Assembly (NCBI RefSeq): GCF_024753145.1
Contig: NZ_JANUGU010000002.1
Span: 434,001-498,000, forward strand
Source of the DNA: Massilia terrae
Lineage (GTDB): Bacteria; Pseudomonadota; Gammaproteobacteria; Burkholderiales; Burkholderiaceae_D
Direction of reading: 5' to 3'
DNA: 64,000 bases
Positions 46,878 to 56,019 of the stretch are shown here, piece by piece. Position 1 is the first letter of the stretch, and the number at the start of each line of letters is the position of its first letter. The notes beneath the pieces are model-generated. The model was given only the letters and a program-made list of their open reading frames with translations, did not search any database and was not told where the DNA came from. Made by a program: the position numbers and the translations under genes.

Positions 46878-48980
46878 ATGAATATGGAGACCGGCAATCC
46901 CCTGCTCGATTTTTCGGGCCTGTTCCACTTCGACCAGTTCAAGCCGGAGTACGTCACGCCGGCCATTGAACAGCTGATCGCCGATGCGCGCGCCGTCGTG
47001 CAGCGGCTGGAAGCGCCGATGGACAGCGTCAGCTGGGACAATTTCGTGGTCCCGCTCGAAGAAGCGACCGAGCGGCTGGGCCGCGCGTGGGGCGTGGTCA
47101 ACCATCTCAACAACGTGATGGACACGCCGGAACTGCGCGCGACCTACAACCAGAACCAGCCGAAGGTGACCGAGTTCTGGACCGCGCTGGGCCAGAACGA
47201 AGCGCTGTTCGACAAATACAAGGCGCTGCGCGCGAGTCCGGAGTTCGCCAACCTGGCGCCGGCGCGCAAGCGCATCGTCGAAAACGCGCTGCGCGACTTC
47301 CGCCTCGGCGGCGCCGAACTGCCGGAAGATAAAAAGCAGCGCTTCGCCGAGATCCAGGAGCAGCACGCCGCCATCTCGACCCGCTTTTCCGAGAACGTGC
47401 TGGACGCGACCAACGACTACAAGCTGGTGGTCGCGTCCGAGCCCGAACTGGCCGGCATCCCGGACGACGTGAAGCAGGCCGCACGCGCCTCCGCCGAAGC
47501 CGACGGCAAGCAGGGCTGGCAGTTCACGCTGCACTTCCCGTCCTACTTCCCGGTGCTGCAGTTCGCCGACAACCGCCAGCTGCGCGAGACCATCTACCGC
47601 GCCAACGCCACCAAGGCGTCCGAGATGGGCGCGGTGTTCAGCGAGCTGGAAAAATGGGACAACACCTCCAACATCGCCCAACTGCTCAAACTGCGCGACG
47701 AGGAAGCCCGCCTGCTCGACTACCGCAACTTCGCGGAAGTGTCGCTGGTGCCGAAGATGGCGCCGAATCCCGAGCACGTGATCGAATTCCTGGAAGACCT
47801 CGCGCGCCGCGCCCGCCCCTTCGCCGAGAAGGACCTGGCCGGGCTGCGCGACTTCGCCAAGGCGGAACTGGGAATCGCCGACATGCAGGCCTGGGACGTG
47901 ACCTACGCTTCCGAGAAGCTGCGCGAGAAGCGCTATGCCTTCTCGGCACAGGAAGTGAAGCAGTACTTCCCGGAGCCGAAGGTGGTCGACGGCCTGTTCA
48001 AGCTGGTGTCCTCGCTGTTTTCTGTGGCCATCAAGCCGGACGACGCGCCGGTCTGGCATCCGGACGTGCGCTTCTTCCGCATCGAGCGCGACGGCCAGCT
48101 GGTCGGCCAGTTCTACCTCGACCTGTATGCGCGGCCGGGCAAAGGCCAGGGCGCGTGGATGGACGACGCGCGCGGACGCCGCATGGCCACCGGCGGCGTC
48201 GTCCAGACCCCGGTCGCCTACCTGACCTGCAATTTCACGCCGCCGGCCACGGTGGACGGCAAGCTGCAGCCCTCGCTGTTCACGCACGACGAAGTGATCA
48301 CCCTGTTCCACGAATTCGGGCACGGCCTGCATCACATGCTGACCGAGGTGGACGAGCTGTCGGTGTCCGGCATCTCGGGCGTGGAATGGGACGCGGTGGA
48401 GCTGCCCTCGCAGTTCATGGAGAACTTCTGCTGGGAGTGGGAAGTGCTGCAGCACCTGACCTCGAACGTGAAGACGGGCGAGCCGCTGCCGCGCGCGCTG
48501 TACGACAAGATGCTGGCCGCGAAAAACTTCCAGTCCGGGATGCAGATGTTGCGCCAGGTGGAGTTCTCGCTGATCGACATGCACTTGCACTACGACTTCG
48601 ATCCAAACAGCCAGCAGACGGTGCAGCAGCTGATCGACGACGTGCGCGGCAAGTTCTCGGTGCTGATCCCGCCGGCCTTCAACCGCTTCCAGCACTCCTT
48701 CGGCCATATCTTTGCCGGGGGCTATGCCGCGGGTTACTATAGCTACAAGTGGGCCGAGGTGCTGTCGGCGGACGCCTATGCCGCTTTCGAGGAGGCAGTG
48801 GAAGCCGGTGGCGGCGAGCTGACCTCCGAGACGGGCAAGCGCTTCCAGCGCGAGATCCTGGCGGTGGGCGGTTCGCGTCCGGCGCTGGAGTCGTTCAAGG
48901 CCTTCCGCGGCCGCGAGCCCTCGATCGACGCGCTGATGCGCCACAGCGGCATGCACGAGCAGCACGATGGCGGACATTAA
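46878..48980 (+). CDS. prlC: Oligopeptidase A, M3 family
   Basis: 700 residues. The zinc site HEFGH is at 478-482 (VITLFHEFGHGLHHMLTEVD), with the third ligand in the following GVEWDAVELPSQFMENFCWE. It degrades short peptides, including cleaved signal peptides, in the cytoplasm. I chose the ATG at 46878 with AAGGA a few bases upstream. The product lacks any export signal. It ends GGYAAGYYSYKWAEVLSADA through SGMHEQHDGGH, as in E. coli PrlC. Confidence 0.95.
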   Translation: MNMETGNPLLDFSGLFHFDQFKPEYVTPAIEQLIADARAVVQRLEAPMDSVSWDNFVVPLEEATERLGRAWGVVNHLNNVMDTPELRATYNQNQPKVTEFWTALGQNEALFDKYKALRASPEFANLAPARKRIVENALRDFRLGGAELPEDKKQRFAEIQEQHAAISTRFSENVLDATNDYKLVVASEPELAGIPDDVKQAARASAEADGKQGWQFTLHFPSYFPVLQFADNRQLRETIYRANATKASEMGAVFSELEKWDNTSNIAQLLKLRDEEARLLDYRNFAEVSLVPKMAPNPEHVIEFLEDLARRARPFAEKDLAGLRDFAKAELGIADMQAWDVTYASEKLREKRYAFSAQEVKQYFPEPKVVDGLFKLVSSLFSVAIKPDDAPVWHPDVRFFRIERDGQLVGQFYLDLYARPGKGQGAWMDDARGRRMATGGVVQTPVAYLTCNFTPPATVDGKLQPSLFTHDEVITLFHEFGHGLHHMLTEVDELSVSGISGVEWDAVELPSQFMENFCWEWEVLQHLTSNVKTGEPLPRALYDKMLAAKNFQSGMQMLRQVEFSLIDMHLHYDFDPNSQQTVQQLIDDVRGKFSVLIPPAFNRFQHSFGHIFAGGYAAGYYSYKWAEVLSADAYAAFEEAVEAGGGELTSETGKRFQREILAVGGSRPALESFKAFRGREPSIDALMRHSGMHEQHDGGH

Positions 48981-49007
48981 AAGCTGAACGGTTTAGATAG
49001 TATCGGG

Positions 49008-49664
49008 ATGAATCGAGACGGATCGAACAATGCCAAACTCCTTGCCCTGGCCGCACTGCTGTGCGCGGCCAGCGCAAGCGCACAGGTGTACAAATGGAAG
49101 GACGCGAATGGCGTCACCCATCTCGGCGACCGGCCGCCCGCCTCGGTCCTCAACAAGGCCGAGGTGAAAACCCCGTCCGGCGAGGAAACCGGTCCGGCCT
49201 TGCCCTACGAGCTCGCGCAGGCAGTTCGCAACAACCCGGTCACGCTGTACACCAGCAGCGCGTGCGCACCGTGTGACCTGGGGCGCAAATTCCTGAAGCA
49301 GCGCGGCATCCCCTTTGCCGAAAAAACCGTCAGCAGCGCCGACGACCAGCAAAAGCTGAAGGAAGCCGGCAGCGACGGCCAGGTGCCGCTGCTGGTGGTC
49401 GGACGCCGCAAGCTCGCCGGTTTCGACGCGGGCGGCTGGAACGATGCGCTCGATGCGGCGTCATATCCAGCGCAATCGGCGCTCCCGCGCGGCTACCAGT
49501 TCGCGAAGGCCACGCCGGCCGCGCCGCCCAAGCCTTCAACGCAGGATGTCGCGGCGACGGAAGCCGCAAAACGCCAGGCCGAGGCGGCGAGCGAAGCCGA
49601 AGAGAAGGCCAAGTTCACGCCCAAGCCACCGCCGAAGAACGGCAGCAAGGACTTCCAGTTCTGA
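49008..49664 (+). CDS. Exported DUF4124/glutaredoxin-like protein
   Basis: 218 residues. A signal peptide ends at ASASAQ, followed by a DUF4124 segment (VYKWKDANGVTHLGDRPP) and a glutaredoxin-like fold with a CAPC active site at 86-89 (TLYTSSACAPCDLGRKFLKQ) and QVPLLVVGRRKLAGFDAGGW. The C-terminal tail is charged and low in complexity. A periplasmic thiol-disulfide role is likely. It lies 27 bases after prlC and 2 bases before holC. Confidence 0.85.
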   Translation: MNRDGSNNAKLLALAALLCAASASAQVYKWKDANGVTHLGDRPPASVLNKAEVKTPSGEETGPALPYELAQAVRNNPVTLYTSSACAPCDLGRKFLKQRGIPFAEKTVSSADDQQKLKEAGSDGQVPLLVVGRRKLAGFDAGGWNDALDAASYPAQSALPRGYQFAKATPAAPPKPSTQDVAATEAAKRQAEAASEAEEKAKFTPKPPPKNGSKDFQF

Positions 49665-49666
49665 CC

Positions 49667-50092
49667 ATGACCCGTATCGACTTCCACACCAATATCCCGG
49701 ACAAGCTGGCCTACGCCTGCCGGCTGGCGCGCAAGGCCTACGCATCGCGCGGCAAGGTGGTGCTGCTGGCCGACGGCCCGCAACAAGCCGCGCAGCTGAA
49801 CGAAGCGCTGTGGACGATCGGCGACACCGATTTCATCCCGCACGTCATGGCGGGCGATCCGCTGGCGGGCGAGACGCCGGTGATCGTGGCCGACAGCGAC
49901 GATGCGCCGCTGCCGCACCACGACATGCTGGTCAACCTGACCCAGCGCACGCCGGCGCACTTCGCGCAGTTCACGCGCGTGTTCGAGATCATCTCCACCG
50001 ACGAGCAGGACGCGGCCGCGGGCCGCCAGCGCTACGTCGCCTACAAGAAGCAGGAATACCCCCTCACCCACTTTGTCGCGGGGCAGACATGA
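49667..50092 (+). CDS. holC: DNA polymerase III chi subunit
   Basis: 141 residues matching HolC: IDFHTNIPDKLAYACRLARK at the start, LNEALWTIGDTDFIPHVMAG and ETPVIVADSDDAPLPHHDML in the middle, and GRQRYVAYKKQEYPLTHF near the end. It links the clamp loader to single-strand binding protein. The stop overlaps the next ATG in ATGA. Confidence 0.92.
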   Translation: MTRIDFHTNIPDKLAYACRLARKAYASRGKVVLLADGPQQAAQLNEALWTIGDTDFIPHVMAGDPLAGETPVIVADSDDAPLPHHDMLVNLTQRTPAHFAQFTRVFEIISTDEQDAAAGRQRYVAYKKQEYPLTHFVAGQT

Positions 50093-50580
50093 GCCAGGAT
50101 GCATTCGACGATTCGAGTATTCCCGTCCTGACCGAAGTCGTGCGCGAAACCGCGCCCGCACCGGCCACCGCCGACGCCGCCGTGGCCGAAGTGGTGCTGC
50201 CCGATGCGGCGGAGACGGCATCGACCGATAGCGACTCAGATCGTGATCGTCGTTCCGGCGCAGGGGCTCGGCTCCCCCCGGAGTCCCCCACCGAAGCCAC
50301 GCCCGCGCCTGATCTCGAACACCGCGCCGCCACCCAGCTATCCGACGACGACTGGGCCGCACTCGAACTGCGCCTGTCCGAACGCATCCTGCAGCAGCTG
50401 CAAGGCCGCGTCGACTTCGTCCTGCAGCAGCGCCTGCGCGACAGCATGGCCGACGTGCTGCAGCACGCGCTGGCCGGCCTGACCGACGAGATTCGCGGCG
50501 GCCTCGCCCAGACCATCGAGCAGATCGTCACCCGCGCCGTGGCGCAGGAGCTGGCGCACCTGAAAAGCGTCAACCACTGA
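50089..50580 (+). CDS. Conserved protein coupled to holC, unknown function
   Basis: 163 residues. The N-terminal half is acidic and alanine-rich and looks disordered. The C-terminal half is helical (LSDDDWAALELRLSERILQQ and LADEI-like helices through TRAVAQELAHLKSVNH). It is translationally coupled to holC. In many betaproteobacteria a similar gene follows holC, but no function is established. A REP-like sequence appears to have been absorbed in the linker, coding SDRDRRSGAGARLPPES. Confidence 0.7.
   Translation: MSQDAFDDSSIPVLTEVVRETAPAPATADAAVAEVVLPDAAETASTDSDSDRDRRSGAGARLPPESPTEATPAPDLEHRAATQLSDDDWAALELRLSERILQQLQGRVDFVLQQRLRDSMADVLQHALAGLTDEIRGGLAQTIEQIVTRAVAQELAHLKSVNH
50244..50290. repeat. 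REP-like segment inside a coding sequence
   Basis: ATCGTCGTTCCGGCGCAGGG followed by GGCTCCCC and GGAGTCCCC resembles the intergenic family and lies in the low-complexity linker of the gene after holC. The frame is kept. Confidence 0.45.
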
Positions 50581-50689
50581 CGATTCCTCCCGCCGCTTGC
50601 CGGCCTCCGCATTCCCCTATGCGAAGCTGGCAATTTGTTGTACCTTTTGAAGCGCAAATCCCAGTCGCCTACTTCATCGGAGATCGTCC

Positions 50690-51826
50690 ATGCAGTCCAC
50701 CATCAAGCTCATCCCCATTGCCATCGCCATGGCCTTCGCCGGCAGCGCATCCGCGCAGGAAGTCGTCAAGATCGGCCACGTGTCGCCGGTCTCCGGCCCC
50801 AGCGCCCACCTGGGCAAGGACATGGAAAATGCCGCGCGCATGGCGATCGACGAGCTCAATGCCAAGCCGTTCACGATCAACGGCAAGAAGGTCACCTTGC
50901 AGCTGCTGCTGGAGGACGACGGCGCCGATCCCAAGCAGGGCACCGCGGTCGCGCAAAAGCTGGTGGACGCCAAGGTCAATGGCGTGATCGGGCACCTCAA
51001 CTCGGGCACCACCGTGCCGGCCTCGAAGATCTACAACGATGCGGGCATTCCCGAAATCTCGCCGGCCACCACCGCGCCGCAGTACACCAGGCAGCACTTC
51101 CCGGGCGCGTTCCGCGTGGTCGCCAGCGATGAAAAGCTCGGCAGCGTGGTCGCGAAGTACGCGGCCAATAACCTGAAGGCGAAGAACATCGCCATCATCG
51201 ACGACCGCACCACCTACGGCCAGGGCGTCGCCAGCGAATTCGTGAAGGGCCTGCGCGGCACGCACACCAAGGTCGTGGCGAAGGAGTTCACGCAAGCGAC
51301 CAACACCGACTACACCGCGATCCTGACCAAGATCCGCGCAACCAAGCCTGACGTGATCTTCTTCGGCGGCATGGACTCGGTGGCCGGGCCGATGCTCAAG
51401 CAGATGAAGGCGCTGGGCGTCAACGCGATCATGATGGGCGGCGACGGCATGTGCACGGAAGCGCTGCCGCGCCTGGCGGGCGATGCGATCGGTGAAGGCC
51501 GCGTGATCTGCGCGGAAGCTGGCGGCGTGAGCGGGCCGCAGGAAAAGGTGATGGAAGACTTCCGCGCGCGCTTCCAGAAGCGCTACCCGGTCGGCGTGCA
51601 GCTGTATGCGCCCTACGTCTATGATGCGGTAATGGTGTTGGCGCAGGCGATGCAGAACGCGAAGTCAGCCCAGCCGGCCAAGTACCTGCCCGAGCTCAAG
51701 AAGATCAAGTACGAAGGCGTGACCGGGACCATCCAGTTCGACCAGAACGGCGATTTGAAGGATGCGCCGCTGACCCTGTTCACCTACAAGGGCGGCAAGA
51801 AGACCAAGATGGAAGTGCTGCACTAA
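50690..51826 (+). CDS. Branched-chain amino-acid ABC transporter substrate-binding protein
   Basis: 378 residues, periplasmic, with a signal peptide ending GSASAQE. The LivK-type fold shows IGHVSPVSGPSAHLGKDMEN, GVIGHLNSGTTVPASKIYND, AIIDDRTTYGQGVASEFVKG and FDQNGDLKDAPLTLFTYKGG. It binds leucine-type amino acids or a related ligand. No permease or ATPase genes lie beside it, so it must serve a transporter encoded elsewhere. Confidence 0.92.
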   Translation: MQSTIKLIPIAIAMAFAGSASAQEVVKIGHVSPVSGPSAHLGKDMENAARMAIDELNAKPFTINGKKVTLQLLLEDDGADPKQGTAVAQKLVDAKVNGVIGHLNSGTTVPASKIYNDAGIPEISPATTAPQYTRQHFPGAFRVVASDEKLGSVVAKYAANNLKAKNIAIIDDRTTYGQGVASEFVKGLRGTHTKVVAKEFTQATNTDYTAILTKIRATKPDVIFFGGMDSVAGPMLKQMKALGVNAIMMGGDGMCTEALPRLAGDAIGEGRVICAEAGGVSGPQEKVMEDFRARFQKRYPVGVQLYAPYVYDAVMVLAQAMQNAKSAQPAKYLPELKKIKYEGVTGTIQFDQNGDLKDAPLTLFTYKGGKKTKMEVLH

Positions 51827-51838
51827 TTTGATGAAGAG

Positions 51839-51874
51839 AGAACGTCGTTCCCCCGAAGGCGGGAACGACGTTCT
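51839..51874. repeat. REP-like palindrome after the amino-acid-binding protein gene
   Basis: Perfect 14-bp arms AGAACGTCGTTCCC/GGGAACGACGTTCT around an 8-base centre. It is the same long form that the IS element split at 7611-8966, and may act as a bidirectional terminator. Confidence 0.88.
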
Positions 51875-51893
51875 TTCTTATTTCAAGCGCTAA

Positions 51894-51920
51894 TAAAAAA
51901 CGCGCCCATCGAGGCGCGTC
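51894..51920 (-). terminator. Terminator of the cytochrome c gene
   Basis: Stem ACGCGCC/GGCGCGT with a 6-base loop; on the minus strand six T residues follow. Confidence 0.8.
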
Positions 51921-51939
51921 TTTCATTCAAGCTTCGCGA

Positions 51940-52254
51940 TTATTTCTGCGACAGTACCCACTTCACCAGCTCGTGCGCCTCGGCATCGCTGACTTGCGGG
52001 TTGGCCGGCATCGGCACCGAGCCCCAGACGCCAGAGCCGCCCTTCATGACCTTTTGCACCAGCTTGTCTTCCGCGCCCTTTTGACCGGCGTACTTGGCCG
52101 CCACGTCCTTGTAGGCCGGGCCGACCAGCTTGGTTGCGACGGCGTGGCACGACATGCAGTTCTTGGACTTGGCCAGCGCCGCTGCATCCTGGGCGAAGGC
52201 GCTGCTCGATGCCAGGGCCGCGACAGCGGCGATTAACATCAGGGACCGTTTCAT
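51940..52254 (-). CDS. Small periplasmic c-type cytochrome (c551/c8-like)
   Basis: 104 residues. A signal peptide (ending SSAFAQ) is followed by one heme site, C33-M-S-C36-H37, and an axial methionine M82 in GSVPMPANPQVSDAEAHELV. AAGGAGAG precedes the ATG at 52254. It carries single electrons in the periplasm, for example between the bc1 complex and a terminal oxidase. Confidence 0.93.
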   Translation of the reverse strand: MKRSLMLIAAVAALASSSAFAQDAAALAKSKNCMSCHAVATKLVGPAYKDVAAKYAGQKGAEDKLVQKVMKGGSGVWGSVPMPANPQVSDAEAHELVKWVLSQK

Positions 52255-52427
52255 CTTGACTCTCCAAAAGGAATGTTCGGGCATTCTAGCGTGTTTTCGC
52301 CACACGACTGTGACGCATGCTACACAAAACGGGCCAGCCAGTGCAGCCGTTGACCACATATTGTGTAACAGGATTTTGCCAGAAACGATTCCCGCAAGTA
52401 ATATTCTGGGAGTTAAAGGAGCTGCAC

Positions 52428-52649
52428 ATGCCACTGATTCTCTTGATCCTCGCCCTGGTCGTCCTGCGTTACTTCGAGGTGTGGAAGTTTGCCGAACTGT
52501 CCTGGTGGTACATCGTCGGGCTGATGGTGGCGGCCTTCATCTGGTTCGAATTCATCGAGAAGATGCTGGGCCTCGACAAGCGCAAGGAACACGCCGAGGA
52601 TGAAAAACGGCGCAAGAAGCGCATCAACGATACCTTCAATAAGCGCTGA
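52428..52649 (+). CDS. Small tryptophan-rich membrane protein
   Basis: 73 residues: one or two membrane segments rich in tryptophan (LILLILALVVLRYFEVWKFA, then LSWWYIVGLMVAAFIWFEFI) and a strongly basic tail (KRKEHAEDEKRRKKRINDTF). It matches the proteobacterial small Trp-rich family (TIGR04438). AAAGGA precedes the start. No function is known. Confidence 0.85.
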   Translation: MPLILLILALVVLRYFEVWKFAELSWWYIVGLMVAAFIWFEFIEKMLGLDKRKEHAEDEKRRKKRINDTFNKR

Positions 52650-52737
52650 GCTGGCGCAGGGGCTGGCGGGAAGGCTGTGATATGCTTGGCATATCAATAA
52701 TGCCATTTCCAGTCGCAAAACATATCACCCCGTGCAA

Positions 52738-52850
52738 CCGTCGTTCCCGCGCAGGCGGGGACCCATGCTGAGCTTGAGCACAACGCGGCCCATGCCCTAG
52801 TTTCAATGACTCATATGGTCCATGGGTCCCCGCCTGCGCGGGGACGACGG
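52738..52850. repeat. REP-like inverted pair
   Basis: Arms of 29 bp starting CCGTCGTTCCCGCGCAGGCG (52738-52766) and ending GCCTGCGCGGGGACGACGG (52822-52850) match with one mismatch; 55 bp lie between. Confidence 0.9.
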
Positions 52851-52873
52851 TTTTAAGGGTTGTGGTCAAGCCC

Positions 52874-53761
52874 ATGAACATCGAACTCCGCCAGCTCCGC
52901 TACTTCGCCACCGTCGCCGACGAGCTGCACTTCGGCCGTGCCGCGGAGAAGCTGCACATGACCCAGCCGCCGCTGTCGCAGGCCATCGCCGCGCTGGAAG
53001 AGCAGCTGGGCGCGCCCCTGTTCCTGCGCAGCCGCCGCCACGTCACGCTGACCGCCGCCGGCGCCGCCCTGCTGCCCGAAGCGCGCCGCATGCTGGCCCA
53101 AGCCTCCGACCTGCCCGAGCTGGTGCGCCGCGCCGCTGCCGGCGAAACCGGCCGCATCGCCCTCGCCTTCGTCACCTCGGCCGACTACAGCGTGCTGCCC
53201 AACTTCCTGCTGCGCTACCGCGAGGCCTATCCGCACGTCCAGCTGGTGCTGCAGGAAGCGACCTCCGACGTGCAGGTCGACGATCTCCTGCACCAGCGCG
53301 TCGACGCCGGCCTGCTGATCCCGCCGCTGCCCGACAAGGCCCAGGCCGAGCTCGATTACCTGAAAGTGCTGGAAGAACCGCTGATCCTGTGCGCCCCCGC
53401 CGGCCTGCTCGCCAAGCCCGGCCCGGTGCGCCTGCAGGACGTGCCGCGCCTGCCGCTGGTGATCTTCCCGCGCCCCATCTCGCCGGCCCTGCACGACGCC
53501 ATCCTGTCCTGCTTCCGCGCGGCCGGCATTACCCCGGTCATCGGCCAGGAAGCCATCCAGATGCAGACCATCGTCAGCCTGGTGTCGGCTGGCATGGGCC
53601 TCGCGCTTGTGCCACAATCGGTGTCGAACCTGATGCGCCCGGGCGTCGAATACCGCGCCCTGGCCGATCCCACGCCGCTGGTCGAGACCGGCCTGGCCTG
53701 GCGCCGCGACAATGCCTCGCCCGTGCTGCGCGGCTTCATCGAATTACTAAGGAAGAACTGA
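52874..53761 (+). CDS. LysR-family transcriptional regulator
   Basis: 295 residues from the ATG at 52874 (MNIELRQLRYFATVADELHF). The winged helix shows GRAAEKLHMTQPPLSQAIAA and LGAPLFLRSRRHVTLTAAG, and the effector domain is of the CatR/BenM-like type (IALAFVTSADYSVLPNFLLR). The stop is one base before the lgt start, so it is co-transcribed with lgt. The regulated genes are unknown; a REP-like pair separates it from the upstream gene. Confidence 0.9.
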   Translation: MNIELRQLRYFATVADELHFGRAAEKLHMTQPPLSQAIAALEEQLGAPLFLRSRRHVTLTAAGAALLPEARRMLAQASDLPELVRRAAAGETGRIALAFVTSADYSVLPNFLLRYREAYPHVQLVLQEATSDVQVDDLLHQRVDAGLLIPPLPDKAQAELDYLKVLEEPLILCAPAGLLAKPGPVRLQDVPRLPLVIFPRPISPALHDAILSCFRAAGITPVIGQEAIQMQTIVSLVSAGMGLALVPQSVSNLMRPGVEYRALADPTPLVETGLAWRRDNASPVLRGFIELLRKN

Positions 53762-53762
53762 C

Positions 53763-54605
53763 ATGCTGGTCCACCCGCAGCCGAACCCGATCGCATTTTC
53801 GATCGGCCCCGTCCAGGTCCATTGGTACGGACTGATGTATGTGCTGGCCTTCGCGCTGTTCCTGATCCTGGGCCGCGTGCGCATCAAGACCCAGCCGCAC
53901 GTCGCCGCCCAGGGCTGGAAATACGAAGACCTCGACGACATGCTGTTTTATGGCATGCTCGGCGTGATCCTCGGCGGACGGCTGGGCGAAGTGCTGTTCT
54001 ACGAGCCGGCCTTCTACTTTTCACACCCGCTCGACATCATCAAAGTCTGGAACGGCGGCATGTCCTACCACGGCGGCTTCATCGGCGTGCTGATCGCGAT
54101 GGCGCTGTGGGCCCGCAAGCGCGGACGCAATCTGCTCGACGTCTACGATTTCATCGCGCCGATGGTCCCGCTCGGCTATGCCTTCGGCCGCCTCGGCAAC
54201 TTCATCAACCATGAGCTGCCGGGCCGTCCGGCCGATCCCTCCCTGCCGTGGGCGATGTGGTGGCCGGCCCCGGAGTCGACCGCGGCCCATCCGCTCTGGC
54301 TGCCGGCGCCGGTCCATCCGTCGCCGCTCTACCAGGCGCTGGTCGATGGCCTGCTGTGCTTCATCATCGTGTGGCTGTTCGCGCGCAAGCCGCGGCCGCG
54401 CCTCGCCGTCGGCGCCCTGTACACCTTGCTGTACGGCTGCGCGCGCTTCTTCACCGAATACTTCCGCGTGCCGGATTGGCAAACGACCATTGCCGGCGTG
54501 ACGCTGTCGTCCGGCCAGATCCTGTCGGTGCCGATGATTGTGGCCGGCATCATCATGCTGGTCTGGGCCTACCGCCCGGAAGGCCGCCGCACGGCCACCG
54601 CTTAA
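53763..54605 (+). CDS. lgt: Prolipoprotein diacylglyceryl transferase
   Basis: 280 residues, seven membrane segments. The Lgt signature is GRLGNFINHELPGRPAD; also HWYGLMYVLAFALFLILGRV, HGGFIGVLIAMALWARKRGR and ARFFTEYFRVPDW. It attaches diacylglycerol to the lipobox cysteine of lipoproteins such as those at 17449, 29232 and 63621. Its 3' end overlaps the convergent TauE/SafE gene by 4 bases. Confidence 0.96.
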   Translation: MLVHPQPNPIAFSIGPVQVHWYGLMYVLAFALFLILGRVRIKTQPHVAAQGWKYEDLDDMLFYGMLGVILGGRLGEVLFYEPAFYFSHPLDIIKVWNGGMSYHGGFIGVLIAMALWARKRGRNLLDVYDFIAPMVPLGYAFGRLGNFINHELPGRPADPSLPWAMWWPAPESTAAHPLWLPAPVHPSPLYQALVDGLLCFIIVWLFARKPRPRLAVGALYTLLYGCARFFTEYFRVPDWQTTIAGVTLSSGQILSVPMIVAGIIMLVWAYRPEGRRTATA

Positions 54606-55402
54606 AACGCTTTCGCCAGCATGTACGCGGCCAGGGCGTACAAAATGAACGCAAAGATTTTCTGCAGGCGGCGCACCGGCATGCGGTGCGCCAGCCGCGC
54701 GCCGACCGGCGCCAGCGTGACACTCGCCAGCGCAATCAAGAGCAGTGCCGGCAAATAGATAAAGCCCAGCGAATACTGCGGCAATCCCGGCTCGCCCCAG
54801 CCGAAATAAATATTCGACATCGTCCCCGCAAACGCGATCGGGAAGCCGAGCGCCGCGCTGGTGCCGACGGCGTTGTGGATCCGGACGTTACACCATGTCA
54901 TGAACGGCACCGAGATGAAGCCGCCGCCGGCGCCGACCAGCCCTGCCACGACGCCGATCAATCCGCCCATGGCCAGCATGCCCGGCTCCTTCGGCAACTC
55001 GCGCGCCGCGGACGGCCTTTTCGGCAGCAGCATTTGCGTGGCCGAAAATGCGACGAACAGGCCGAACACGACCGACAGCAGGTGCGTATTCATTTGCTTG
55101 CCGATCCAGGGGCCGATCCACGATCCGATCAGGATGCCCGGCGCCAGCATCGCGACCACCTTCCACAGCACCGCGCCATGGAGGTGATGCGCGCGCACCG
55201 AGGACAGCGACGTGAACATGATGGTCGCCAGCGAAGTCGCGATCGCCATGTGCACGATCAGCTCCGGCGCGATATGGCGCGCCGTGAAAATCATGGTGAT
55301 GAAGGGAACCAGGATCATGCCGCCGCCGATGCCAAGCAGGCCGGCCGCGAATCCGCCGAAGCTGCCCATCGCGAGCAGCGCCACAATCATTCCGACGTCC
55401 AT
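54602..55402 (-). CDS. TauE/SafE-family membrane transporter
   Basis: 266 residues with about eight membrane segments, containing the repeated family motif GLLGIGGGMILVPFITMIFT and GLVGAGGGFISVPFMTWCNV. The family exports sulfite, sulfoacetate or related anions; the substrate is not known here. The ATG overlaps the stop of the EVE gene by one base (TGATG), indicating coupled translation. Confidence 0.88.
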   Translation of the reverse strand: MDVGMIVALLAMGSFGGFAAGLLGIGGGMILVPFITMIFTARHIAPELIVHMAIATSLATIMFTSLSSVRAHHLHGAVLWKVVAMLAPGILIGSWIGPWIGKQMNTHLLSVVFGLFVAFSATQMLLPKRPSAARELPKEPGMLAMGGLIGVVAGLVGAGGGFISVPFMTWCNVRIHNAVGTSAALGFPIAFAGTMSNIYFGWGEPGLPQYSLGFIYLPALLLIALASVTLAPVGARLAHRMPVRRLQKIFAFILYALAAYMLAKAF

Positions 55403-55869
55403 CAGGCCTTTGCGCGCACGCGTTTCACGACGGCCTTCCATTCGTCCGCAGTGACCGGCGAAATGGACAGGCGGCTGCCCTTGCGCAGCAGGACCATGTC
55501 TTCAAGCGCGGGCAACTCGCGCATTTCAGTGAGCGGGAGATAGCGGCCCTGCTCCACCGCTGTCACGTCGATCGACATCCAGCGCGGCTGTTCGCGCGTG
55601 GCCTTGGGGTCGAAGTATTTGCTCGCCGGGTCGAATTGCGATTCGTCCGGATACGGGCCGCTGGCCACCTCGGCAATACCGGCCACGCCCGGCACCGCGC
55701 AGCTGGAGTGATAGAACAGGACGCCGTCGCCCGGCTGCATCTGGTCGCGCATGAAATTGCGGGCCTGGTAGTTGCGCACGCCGAACCACGCGGTGGTGTG
55801 CCTGGGCGAGGCGAGGACGTCATCGAAACTGACTTCGTCCGGTTCGGACTTCATCAACCAATAGCGCAT
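55402..55869 (-). CDS. EVE-domain protein
   Basis: 155 residues matching the PUA-like EVE fold: YWLMKSEPDEVSFDDVLASP, WFGVRNYQARNFMRDQMQPG, FYHSSCAVPGVAGIAEVASG and GSRLSISPVTADEWKAVV. EVE domains bind modified bases in nucleic acids. The start was taken where family similarity begins (MRYWLMKSEP). It follows a putative 6S RNA and zapA, a recurrent betaproteobacterial order. Confidence 0.9.
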   Translation of the reverse strand: MRYWLMKSEPDEVSFDDVLASPRHTTAWFGVRNYQARNFMRDQMQPGDGVLFYHSSCAVPGVAGIAEVASGPYPDESQFDPASKYFDPKATREQPRWMSIDVTAVEQGRYLPLTEMRELPALEDMVLLRKGSRLSISPVTADEWKAVVKRVRAKA

Positions 55870-56019
55870 TTTTTCCGCTTTCTTCGTCGGTCGCATCGCG
55901 CGCGATTGCAGCGCGCATAAAAAAGCGGCTGCGCTTTTGAAACGCAACCGCTTTCGGATTTGTGCCCCGCCTGTGCCGTTTTTTGCCGGCATCCCGAACC
56001 GAAATGGCTCAGGTGGTCG

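Noticed and set aside
45687..48977. 1096-residue minus-strand frame across folD and prlC
   Set aside because: It crosses two well-supported genes on the other strand and shows no domain.
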